The notes beneath the pieces are model-generated. The model did no database searches and was not told where the DNA came from. It was given only the letters and a program-made list of their open reading frames with translations. Below are positions 1-7,590 of a stretch of 64,000 nt of DNA, one piece after another. Positions within the stretch are counted from its first letter, which is position 1. Each line of letters opens with the position of its first letter. Position numbers and translations under genes: made by a program. The stretch comes from an uncultured Sphingomonadaceae bacterium (GTDB taxonomy: Bacteria > Pseudomonadota > Alphaproteobacteria > Sphingomonadales > Sphingomonadaceae): assembly GCA_947499975.1 (NCBI GenBank), contig CANMQE010000001.1, forward strand, positions 1 through 64,000. Reading direction: 5' to 3'.

Positions 1-257
1 TGCGCGCCTACGATCCCGAAGGCATGGAGCAGGCGAAAGGCGTGCTATCGGGCGTGACCTATTGCGATGGCCCGTATAACGCGATGGAAGGTGCCGACGC
101 CGCCGTGGTGGTGACCGAGTGGGACACGTTCCGCGCGCTGGATCTGGAACGGATGAAGGGCCTGCTGTCGCGTCCGCTGCTGGTGGACCTGCGCAACCTC
201 TACGCCCGCCACGAAGTCGAACGCCAAGGGTTCACCTACATCGCCGTGGGACGGTAG
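1..257 (+). CDS. UDP-glucose 6-dehydrogenase, C-terminal fragment
   Basis: The reading frame enters from the left edge (first full codon at base 3) and ends at TAG 255-257, so only the last 85 residues are visible. They match the C-terminal UDP-binding domain of UDP-glucose/GDP-mannose dehydrogenases: the stretch VVVTEWDTFRALD is the usual 'TEW..F' signature and PLLVDLRNLY the 'DxRN' signature near the end. The enzyme makes UDP-glucuronate for surface polysaccharide in the cytoplasm. The catalytic cysteine and NAD domain lie outside the window, so a UDP-N-acetyl-sugar dehydrogenase of the same family cannot be excluded. Confidence 0.85.
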   Translation, partial: RAYDPEGMEQAKGVLSGVTYCDGPYNAMEGADAAVVVTEWDTFRALDLERMKGLLSRPLLVDLRNLYARHEVERQGFTYIAVGR

Positions 258-290
258 GCATTCGGCCGCGCGGCTACGAACCAAAGCGCG

Positions 291-1019
291 TCAGGTGCCG
301 AACAGCGCCTTGTCGAGCGACGTGAGGAACTGAAGGCCGTTTTCCACGTGTCTGCGCATCGCCTGTTCGGCCGCGGGCGCGTCGCCTTCCAGTATGGCGT
401 CGAGGATGGCGCGGTGGTCCTTCGTCGCCTCCGTCATGCGGTCACCGCGATAGAAGCTTTCGAAGAGCAGGTGGTGAACAGGCGTGTTCAACCGGCTGAC
501 AATATCCGCGATCACGTGGTTTCCGGTGACGTGCATCAGCATCGCGTGCCATTCGGAATTCAACCTGCCGAACTGTTCCGGCGAGCCGGATTCGACACAG
601 GTTTCCATCTTCTCGGCGATGATGCGCAGCTTTTCCTTGTCCGCATCCGATGCCTGCCGGGCAAAATCGCCCGCACAGATCCCCTCCAGCGCGGCGCGGG
701 CGCGGTAAAGCTGGGCTACCTCGTCCAGTGACGCCTCCCTGACGAAAGCACCCTTGAACTCCTCGATCTCCAGCAAGCCTTCCGCTGCAAGGCGTTGAAA
801 TGCCTCGCGCACCTTGAAGCGGCTGCCACCGGTGCGGCGGATGATGTCCACCTCGACAAGCCGTTGGCCGGGCACGAAGCGATTGGCGCGGATTTGCGAC
901 CTGACCCAGTCGGCAATTTCGGCGGCGGGCGGTCCGCTCTTCGGCAGCGCTTTTGCAATATCGTCCATCCGCGCAGAGTTGCCACTTGCCACAAAATTGT
1001 CAACAATATCGTTAGCCAT
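291..1019 (-). CDS. GntR-family regulator, FCD (FadR-like) subgroup
   Basis: 242 aa. A winged helix-turn-helix at about residues 33-95 (RRTGGSRFKVREAFQRLAAE) is followed by an all-helical FCD ligand-binding domain (about 100-228) with the metal-binding histidine pattern H158 (SEWHAMLMHVTGN), H202 and H224. FCD regulators usually bind carboxylic acids. It is divergent from the TonB receptor and catabolic island, so it is the probable local repressor or activator (inference). The start is uncertain: neither ATG 1019 nor the internal ATG at 968 has a good ribosome site, and an ATTGT-CA-ACAAT inverted repeat sits between them at 996-1007. Confidence 0.9.
   Translation of the reverse strand: MANDIVDNFVASGNSARMDDIAKALPKSGPPAAEIADWVRSQIRANRFVPGQRLVEVDIIRRTGGSRFKVREAFQRLAAEGLLEIEEFKGAFVREASLDEVAQLYRARAALEGICAGDFARQASDADKEKLRIIAEKMETCVESGSPEQFGRLNSEWHAMLMHVTGNHVIADIVSRLNTPVHHLLFESFYRGDRMTEATKDHRAILDAILEGDAPAAEQAMRRHVENGLQFLTSLDKALFGT
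996..1007. promoter_or_regulatory. Putative GntR/FCD operator
   Basis: ATTGT-CA-ACAAT is a perfect 5+5 inverted repeat with a 2-base centre, the general shape of operators bound by FCD-type GntR proteins (TTGT..ACAA). It lies just inside the first ATG of the GntR gene, or just upstream of it if ATG 968 is the true start, and about 130 bases from the TonB receptor start. Autoregulation plus control of the divergent island is an inference. Confidence 0.4.
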
Positions 1020-1133
1020 CTTTTTGTTGCGTCATGCCATCGCTTCCATGAGTGTCCGCGCCAAGACGGGCCAGCAATCCGGACTGTCGGCGCAAACTGG
1101 GCACCAGCTCCAGGCGGATTTGGGAGAGAAGCA

Positions 1134-3821
1134 ATGTCGAATGGGATCAAGCCTAATCACGCGTTCAGTCGAGCGCTCCTTGCAGGGGTGTCGATCGTGA
1201 CGCTGGGCGCACCGGGCGTCGCGATTGCGCAGGACGCTGAAGTTGTCGAGGAAGTCGAAACCATCATCGTCACCGGCAGCCGTGTGAGCGCCGACGGGCC
1301 CGTGGGCGCCACCGCAACGGTGCTGGGGCGCGAGGAGATCAACGCTTCGGGATCGCTGACCATCGACAGGGTCATACGCGAACTGCCGCAGGTCTTCGAC
1401 CTTGGCGTTTCCGAGAACTCGCGTGCCCAGTCCGGGGGATCGGGCAACATCACCTATGGCAATTCCATCAACCTGCGCGGCATCGGTCCCTATGCGACAC
1501 TGGTGCTGATCGACGGTCACCGCGCGGTGAACAACAGCCGCTCCACCGACCCATCCGTGCTGCCCACGCTGGGTGTCGAGCGGATTGAAGTGGTCGCCAA
1601 CGGCGCTTCCGCAATCTACGGCTCCGACGCCGTGGCAGGCGTGGTCAACCTGATCCCGCGCCGCAGCCTCGACGGGGTTGAAGCCTTCGGGCGATACGGC
1701 TTCGACGATGGGGGCGATTTCGACGAATGGGCGGTGGGCGGCGCATTCGGCAAGGTCTTCGACCGTGGCCAGTTCATGGTCGCGATCGAGCATGTCGAAC
1801 GCTCGAACCTCAGCGGCGACGATCGCGACTTCTTCGTAGCCGACCAGACGGCCTTTGGCGGCAATGACTACCGCGTGCAGACCTGCTCGCCCGGCACGCT
1901 GATCATCGACGGCGTAACCTACGCCCTGCCGAATGAATACACCCAGGCGAACGCTGGCGATATTACCGCAGGCACCGCCAATCTGTGCGGTAGCAACCTG
2001 GGGCAGGATCTCTTCCCCGAACAGCAATACACTTCCGTCAATTCCACCGGCACGTTCGAGGTCACATCCGGCGTGGAGCTGTTCTACGACGGCTATTATT
2101 CGAAGCGCGAGTTCGAACGCCGGTCAGCAACGCCGCAGGCCACGCTCTCTGTACCGGAAACGAACGCGTTCTTCGTCCGACCGCCCGATTTCACAGGCTC
2201 GAGTTACCTGCTCGCCTACGGCTTCGACACCGATTCACCGCAGACGGGCACCTCCGGTTCGGCGGAAAGCTGGCAAATCTCGCCGGGCGTACGCGTGCAA
2301 TTGCCCTATGACTGGGAAGCCGAGGCGCTCATCAGCTATGGCGAAACGCGAGATTTCTCCGGCGACTATACCGGCCTGAACCGCGGCGCCCTTGCGGCGG
2401 CGCTGGCCAGCAGCGATCCCGATACCGCGCTCGATCCCTATGGGCTGGGCCGCACGAACCAGTCCGTGATCGATGGCATTTTCAACGAGATCTTCCTCGC
2501 CCCCACAAACGGCGAACTGCTGTTCTACGAAATTGGTGTGAACGGCCCGCTATTCGAGATCGGCGGCGGTGACGTGATGCTGGCGGCTGGTTACGAGCGG
2601 CAGGATTTCGAGGTCGCGCTCGGCGTTGCTCGCGGCGCTCCCGGATCGCCCGTCAATTTCCGTGAATTCGATCGCACGGTGGATTCCTACTACGGCGAAT
2701 TGCTGGTGCCCCTGTTTGGCCCCGAGAATGCCATGCCCGGTTTCCAGGAGCTCGATATCACGGCTGCCGTCCGGCATGACAGCTACAGCGATGCCGGCAC
2801 GACGACGAACCCGCAATTCGGTGTGAATTGGACGCCTGTTTACGGCATCCAGCTGCGCGGCAGCTACGGCACGTCCTTCCGCGCGCCGACCATTCCTGAA
2901 ATCTACGGCAACAGTTCCAACCTGTTCGGCCAGCTTTACCAGAACCCCAGTGGCGGCGCGCCGCTGCTCGGCTTCACCTATGGCTCTGGCCCGAACCTCG
3001 ATCTCGGTCCGGAGACGGCGACCACGTGGTCCGTGGGTGCAGACCTTGAGCCGACGGACGACCTGCGTGTCTCGCTGACCTATTTCAGCGTGGTTTACGA
3101 GGACCAAGTCTCGGCCTTGCTATCGAACCTCGCCATCCTGGCGCAGGAGGATCAGTACGCCGGAACGGGCGTGATCCTGCGCGATCAGGCGGCTCGTGAC
3201 AGGGTGCAGGAACTGCTGGACCAGGGCGTGCCCGTCCGCGCCAATCCGATCCCCGGCGGTGACGTTGCGAACGTCAACCTGTTCGTGGACGGACGCGGGC
3301 TCAACCTCGGCAAATCGATCACTCGCGGTATCGATTTCAATGTCTCCTATACCGCAGAACTCGGGCCGAACGACCTGCTGAGGCTGAGTGCTTCGGGCAC
3401 CTATCTCACCGAATACAAGGTGGCCGTCGCTCCCGACGCGGACCTGATCGATCAGAAGAACCTCATTTTCCAGCCACTGGAATTCAAGGCGCGGTTCGTC
3501 GCCAATTGGGATCACGGCCCCTTCACCCTGCGCGGCCAGGTGACGCATGTAGGCGGCTACACCAACAATGTTGTGACACCTGAGGAAAGCGTGAGCTCCT
3601 TCACGCCTGTCAACCTCACGCTGACATGGCGCGTGGGCGAGAGTTTCTCGGGCCGGCTGCTCGAAGGGCTGGAACTGACGGCCGAGGTGCAAAATCTGTT
3701 TGATGCTGACCCGCCCTATGTAAATGTGGCGCCCAATCCGAACGGCAGTGGCGGATACGACGCCACGGCTGCCAATCCGATCGGCCGCCAGTTCGCGGTG
3801 GGCGCGCGCGTCCGGTTCTGA
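1134..3821 (+). CDS. TonB-dependent receptor
   Basis: 895 aa from ATG 1134, which is preceded by GGAGAG and begins a good signal peptide (cleavage near AIA|Q, residue 32). The frame is open further upstream to 795, but that part overlaps the divergent regulator. A TonB-box-like ETIIVTG (42-48) is followed by a plug domain with LRGIGPYATLVLIDGHRA and GASAIYGSDAVAGVVNL, then a long beta-barrel ending in the aromatic terminus VRF. It sits in the outer membrane and imports a large or scarce substrate using TonB energy. It is the first gene of the catabolic island; the substrate is unknown but presumably feeds the downstream hydrolase, TRAP and CoA enzymes. Confidence 0.93.
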   Translation: MSNGIKPNHAFSRALLAGVSIVTLGAPGVAIAQDAEVVEEVETIIVTGSRVSADGPVGATATVLGREEINASGSLTIDRVIRELPQVFDLGVSENSRAQSGGSGNITYGNSINLRGIGPYATLVLIDGHRAVNNSRSTDPSVLPTLGVERIEVVANGASAIYGSDAVAGVVNLIPRRSLDGVEAFGRYGFDDGGDFDEWAVGGAFGKVFDRGQFMVAIEHVERSNLSGDDRDFFVADQTAFGGNDYRVQTCSPGTLIIDGVTYALPNEYTQANAGDITAGTANLCGSNLGQDLFPEQQYTSVNSTGTFEVTSGVELFYDGYYSKREFERRSATPQATLSVPETNAFFVRPPDFTGSSYLLAYGFDTDSPQTGTSGSAESWQISPGVRVQLPYDWEAEALISYGETRDFSGDYTGLNRGALAAALASSDPDTALDPYGLGRTNQSVIDGIFNEIFLAPTNGELLFYEIGVNGPLFEIGGGDVMLAAGYERQDFEVALGVARGAPGSPVNFREFDRTVDSYYGELLVPLFGPENAMPGFQELDITAAVRHDSYSDAGTTTNPQFGVNWTPVYGIQLRGSYGTSFRAPTIPEIYGNSSNLFGQLYQNPSGGAPLLGFTYGSGPNLDLGPETATTWSVGADLEPTDDLRVSLTYFSVVYEDQVSALLSNLAILAQEDQYAGTGVILRDQAARDRVQELLDQGVPVRANPIPGGDVANVNLFVDGRGLNLGKSITRGIDFNVSYTAELGPNDLLRLSASGTYLTEYKVAVAPDADLIDQKNLIFQPLEFKARFVANWDHGPFTLRGQVTHVGGYTNNVVTPEESVSSFTPVNLTLTWRVGESFSGRLLEGLELTAEVQNLFDADPPYVNVAPNPNGSGGYDATAANPIGRQFAVGARVRF

Positions 3822-3844
3822 TCGCCTGATCTGGGGACGCAATA

Positions 3845-4957
3845 ATGCAGGACGCGATCACTGTGGCCGTTGTCGGCGACCTGGTTCTTGATGAACCCGA
3901 CGCCGACTACTGGCTGGCAGGGATCGCGCCTGCCTTGCGCGAAGCGGACCTTGCCATCGGCCACCTGGAGGTTCCGCATACTGCCAGCACGGCGGAACTG
4001 GAAGGCGACGTGCCTGCGCCCGGTGCGCCGATCGAGAACCTTGCCGCGATACGCGATGCCGGTTTCGACATGCTCAGCCTGGCAGGAAACCACATCGCCG
4101 ATTGCGGTGCGGAAGGGATTGCCGAGACGATTGGCGAACTTGATCGGCTTGGCCTGGCGCATTGCGGGGCCGGGCAGGGCCTGGCGCAGGCGCGAGCGCC
4201 CGCCTTTGCGAGCGCGCACGGGCACAGGATCGCTCTTTTAAGCTACAATTGTATCGGTCCGCAGATGGCGTGGGCGGCAGAGGGGAAAGCGGGCTGTTCC
4301 TACCTTCCGATGACAACCGCGGATGGCGCGCCCGTTACGCCGCTGGCCGAGATCACGGGCGTCCCTCAAAGCGCTCTGGACATCCTTTCGTCCGATGTCG
4401 CCGCCGCGCGCGAGGAGGGGGCGGATCACGTAATCGTGGCCCTGCACAAGGGTATTGTCCACACCCCGGCGCATGTTGCCGCCTATGAGCGGGAGGTGGC
4501 GCAGGCTTGCATTGCATGCGGCGCGGATGCGGTAATATCTCACCACGCGCACATCGTTCGCGGCATTGAGTTCCACATGGGCCGACCCGTTTTCCACGGG
4601 CTTGGCAACGGATGCGTCGTCACCAGCGCGCTCTCCCCCGATCAGGACCACGAAGCACGGCGCGAATGGGCGAACCGGCGCAAGGCATTGTTCGGCTTCG
4701 AGCCGGCCCCTGCCTACACGCTCGCGCCTTTCCATCCCGAGGCGGTGAATGCCTTCATCGGCAAACTCGTTTTCCGCAAGGATGGCCCGCCGACAGCAGC
4801 CATCGTTCCGGTCCATGTCGAGGCTCCCGGCAGGCCCGTGCTTGCCGATAAAGAGCGGGCTCAGGAAATCCGTCGCTATGTCGAGACGATCACCGCCGAT
4901 GCAGGCCTTCCGCCAATCATGATCTGCGCGGACGGATCGATAGGGGCCGCCGCATGA
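3845..4957 (+). CDS. CapA-family (poly-gamma-glutamate synthesis type) protein
   Basis: 370 aa, 23 bases after the TonB receptor. It has the PGA_cap metallophosphatase-like layout: GD at 11-12, LEVP at 41-44, the GNH motif at 81-83, a His at 201, the HHAH motif at 233-236 and GLGN at 252-255. No signal peptide is evident, so it looks cytoplasmic, unlike membrane-anchored CapA of capsule loci. Other pgs/cap genes are absent. Its position in a catabolic island, overlapping the TRAP permease gene by ATGA, suggests a hydrolase or metallophosphoesterase-like role on the imported compound, which is inference only. Confidence 0.8.
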   Translation: MQDAITVAVVGDLVLDEPDADYWLAGIAPALREADLAIGHLEVPHTASTAELEGDVPAPGAPIENLAAIRDAGFDMLSLAGNHIADCGAEGIAETIGELDRLGLAHCGAGQGLAQARAPAFASAHGHRIALLSYNCIGPQMAWAAEGKAGCSYLPMTTADGAPVTPLAEITGVPQSALDILSSDVAAAREEGADHVIVALHKGIVHTPAHVAAYEREVAQACIACGADAVISHHAHIVRGIEFHMGRPVFHGLGNGCVVTSALSPDQDHEARREWANRRKALFGFEPAPAYTLAPFHPEAVNAFIGKLVFRKDGPPTAAIVPVHVEAPGRPVLADKERAQEIRRYVETITADAGLPPIMICADGSIGAAA

Positions 4958-5406
4958 GCCTGCCTTTGAAAATCACGATCTGGCTGGGCGGTATCGCCCT
5001 GCTTGCGGCAACGGCGATAGATACGCTGGCAGTTATTGGCCGGCACGTCGGTCTTCCGCTGACCGGCTCGATAGAATTGATGCAGGCCGCGGTTCTCGTT
5101 TCCGGCGGTCTCGGCCTTGTCGTCGCGACAGCCACCCAGGCCCACGCGCGGGTGCGCTTGCTGGTGGATCGGCTTTCGCCAGCAGGCCGTGCCGTGGCAG
5201 ACAAGTTTGCCGACCTGCTCTCGCTCCTGTTCTTTTCAGCGCTTCTGATCGGGTCGGTCTGGCTCTCTGCCGATCTGTGGAACGCGCATGAGGTGAGCGA
5301 AATCCTAGGCGTTCCATGGCGGCTGCTGCGCCTTTTCGCCAATGCCTGCCTGCTGATCGCGGCGGCGAACCTGATCCTGCGGATCGTCAGGAAGGCGGAG
5401 GCATGA
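4954..5406 (+). CDS. dctQ: TRAP transporter small permease (DctQ type)
   Basis: 150 aa, four predicted membrane segments (about 8-28, 48-68, 90-108, 128-145), the usual size and topology of the DctQ subunit of tripartite ATP-independent periplasmic transporters. It starts inside the stop of the CapA-like gene (ATGA) and its own stop overlaps the start of the large permease in the same way. DctQ pairs with DctM in the inner membrane to carry organic acids with sodium or proton co-transport. Confidence 0.88.
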   Translation: MSLPLKITIWLGGIALLAATAIDTLAVIGRHVGLPLTGSIELMQAAVLVSGGLGLVVATATQAHARVRLLVDRLSPAGRAVADKFADLLSLLFFSALLIGSVWLSADLWNAHEVSEILGVPWRLLRLFANACLLIAAANLILRIVRKAEA

Positions 5407-6710
5407 TCGACACGGCTGGCACTGGGTTGATCGGGATACTGATCCTGTTCGCGCTCCTTCTTGCAGGCGGGCGGATCGGGGCTGTGCTGGGCCTGGTGGG
5501 GATGGGCGGATTGATGCTGATCCTCGGCCCGGAAGCCGCCCTTATCAAGGGCGGGGTCGTTGTCGTGGATACGCTGACTCGTTACGAGCTTGGCACGCTG
5601 CCGCTGTTCCTGTTTATGGCGCATATCTTCTTTTCCGTGGATGCCAGCCGCGACCTGTTTGACGCAGCCGCCAAGATGGTGGGCCACAGGCGCGGCGGGC
5701 TGGCCTATGCCTCTATTGCCGGTTGCGGCGGTTTTGGTGCAATCAACGGCTCCAGCCTTGCGACAACGGCGACCGTCGGCCTTGTCGCCTATCCCGAGAT
5801 GAAGCGGCGCGGTTATGATGATCGCCTGTCGACCGCCACCATCGCAGCCGGCGGCACGCTGGGGCAGATGATCCCCCCGTCGGGCGCGCTCATCGTGTTC
5901 GGCATCATCGCAGAGCAATCCATCGGGCGACTGTTTACTGCCGCCATCGTTCCGGGCCTTACGCAGGCGCTGCTCTATGCGCTGGTAGTCTTCATTCTGG
6001 TTCGCCTGCGCCCGCAACTTGCCTCGCCGGGAGAGCGCGCATCGTGGCCGGAGCGGCTGCGTGCGCTGGCACGGATCTGGGACATCCTCCTGCTTGTGAT
6101 GCTGGTGATCGGGGGCATTGCGCTTGGCTGGTTCAGCCCGCCCGAAGCGGCCGCCATCGGCGCGTCAGGCGCGCTGCTGATCGCTGCCATTCGCGGCAAG
6201 CTGAGCCGGGCAAGCCTGTTCAGCGCCTTTCACGAGACCCTGCGCACCACGGGTCTGATCTATCTCATCGTGATCGGGGCGCTGATCTTCTCGGTTTTCG
6301 TCGGCGTGACCGGCTTGGCCGAGAGCACCGGCACCCTGATCGAAGGGCTTGGCCTCGGCACGTTCGTTACCCTGTTGCTCGTCGCGCTGATCCTTCTGAT
6401 GCTGGGCACTGTGCTGGATGGACTGGCACTGATGCTGCTGATGACGCCGATCCTGCTTCCCATCGTGGAAGGCACTGGCATGACGGCGATCTGGTTCGGC
6501 ATCTTCCTGGTTCGCGCGATGGAGGTGGGCTTCCTCACGCCGCCGCTGGGGATCAACCTCTATGTCATGCAGGGTGTGGCAAAGGACATTTCCATCAGCA
6601 GCATCTTTCGCGGCGTGCTGCCGTTCCTGGCGGCTGATTTCGTCCATCTCATCCTGATCATTCTCTTCCCGGCCATGGTCCTGTGGCTGCCCCAATTGCT
6701 TGGAACCTGA
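5403..6710 (+). CDS. dctM: TRAP transporter large permease (DctM type)
   Basis: 435 aa from ATG 5403, chosen because it overlaps the dctQ stop and starts the first membrane helix; the frame stays open upstream but inside dctQ. About twelve hydrophobic segments. Family marks are INGSSLATTATVG (about 115-127) and GGTLGQMIPPSGALIVFG (about 151-168), matching the conserved loops of DctM. It is the transport channel of the TRAP system; the matching binding protein is encoded four genes downstream (10966-11994) instead of next to it. Confidence 0.92.
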   Translation: MIDTAGTGLIGILILFALLLAGGRIGAVLGLVGMGGLMLILGPEAALIKGGVVVVDTLTRYELGTLPLFLFMAHIFFSVDASRDLFDAAAKMVGHRRGGLAYASIAGCGGFGAINGSSLATTATVGLVAYPEMKRRGYDDRLSTATIAAGGTLGQMIPPSGALIVFGIIAEQSIGRLFTAAIVPGLTQALLYALVVFILVRLRPQLASPGERASWPERLRALARIWDILLLVMLVIGGIALGWFSPPEAAAIGASGALLIAAIRGKLSRASLFSAFHETLRTTGLIYLIVIGALIFSVFVGVTGLAESTGTLIEGLGLGTFVTLLLVALILLMLGTVLDGLALMLLMTPILLPIVEGTGMTAIWFGIFLVRAMEVGFLTPPLGINLYVMQGVAKDISISSIFRGVLPFLAADFVHLILIILFPAMVLWLPQLLGT

Positions 6711-6711
6711 C

Positions 6712-7590
6712 ATGTTAGCAATCGCCGGTCCCAATCTCCCGCTAGACCTGCTGGCTGCCGCCGGCCGCTTTGCCGGCGCAGTCTCATTCGATCCCGAGCG
6801 GGATACACCGCGCGCGGATGACTGGCTGGAAAGCAAGTTCGCCCCCTGGGCGTTTCCGGTGCTGGAGGCATGGGCGGAAGACGAGTACGACCAGTTCGAG
6901 CAAGTGTTGTTCAGCCGCGCAGACGATACCTCCCAGCGCCTCTACTATTACATTTGCGAACTGCAGCGCCGCGGCCAGATCGGCGGCCCGGAGCCGCTGA
7001 TCCTCGATATTGCCAAGATTCCGCGCGCTGCCAGTCGCGACCGGATGATTACGAAGCTACGCGAACTGGGCGAGCATCTGGGCGTGAGTGCCGACGCTCT
7101 GGAATCCGCGATCGTAGAGACCAATTCGCAGCGCGCTGCGAAAACTCCAAAAGCCGGTGATCCGATATGCCTTCTCACGGGAACTGCCCCGCCAGACGAA
7201 CGGCTGCATGACCGTGTCAGGATTTGCGGATTTGCTCCGACAGGTGCCACGCTGGTGGAGGAATGGCTCGATCCGGGCGCGATAGTCGAAGAGGCGACGG
7301 GCGATCCCTATGCGGCTCTCGGCACGCAGCTTCATGATCGCCAGCGTGGACCGCGCAGCTTCGCGGACCCCGGTGCGATGCTGGCAGAAGCCATCTCCGG
7401 CAGCGGTGCCAAAGCCGTGGTCCTCTGGCGGATCGAGGAGGACGAGGCGCAATGCTGGCATCTCCCCGCAGAGCGCGAGATGCTGGAAATTGCTGGCATC
7501 CCGTCCCTCGTGTTGACCCGCCGCGACTGGCTGGCGCGCGACGGAGCCCGCGATGAGATCGAATCTTTCCTGAAGGAGGTGCAGCCATGA
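6712..7590 (+). CDS. 2-hydroxyacyl-CoA dehydratase-type subunit, small
   Basis: 292 aa from ATG 6712, one base after the dctM stop (a TTG at 6700 would overlap it). It resembles the D-component/HgdB-BcrB superfamily: YYYICELQRRG (C82) followed by LILDIAKIPR, and ICLLTGTAPPDERLH (C153) followed by VRICGF (C172). It is shorter than the usual 370-430 aa and seems to lack much of the N-terminal lobe. Characterised relatives bind a [4Fe-4S] cluster and, with a partner subunit, dehydrate (R)-2-hydroxyacyl-CoA or reduce aryl-CoA via ketyl radicals. Partner is probably the 9683-10969 product. Its stop overlaps the CoA-transferase start (ATGA). Confidence 0.75.
   Translation: MLAIAGPNLPLDLLAAAGRFAGAVSFDPERDTPRADDWLESKFAPWAFPVLEAWAEDEYDQFEQVLFSRADDTSQRLYYYICELQRRGQIGGPEPLILDIAKIPRAASRDRMITKLRELGEHLGVSADALESAIVETNSQRAAKTPKAGDPICLLTGTAPPDERLHDRVRICGFAPTGATLVEEWLDPGAIVEEATGDPYAALGTQLHDRQRGPRSFADPGAMLAEAISGSGAKAVVLWRIEEDEAQCWHLPAEREMLEIAGIPSLVLTRRDWLARDGARDEIESFLKEVQP

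Noticed and set aside
795-1133. N-terminal extension of the first TonB receptor
   Set aside because: It would lie over the divergent GntR gene and hide the signal peptide that begins at ATG 1134.
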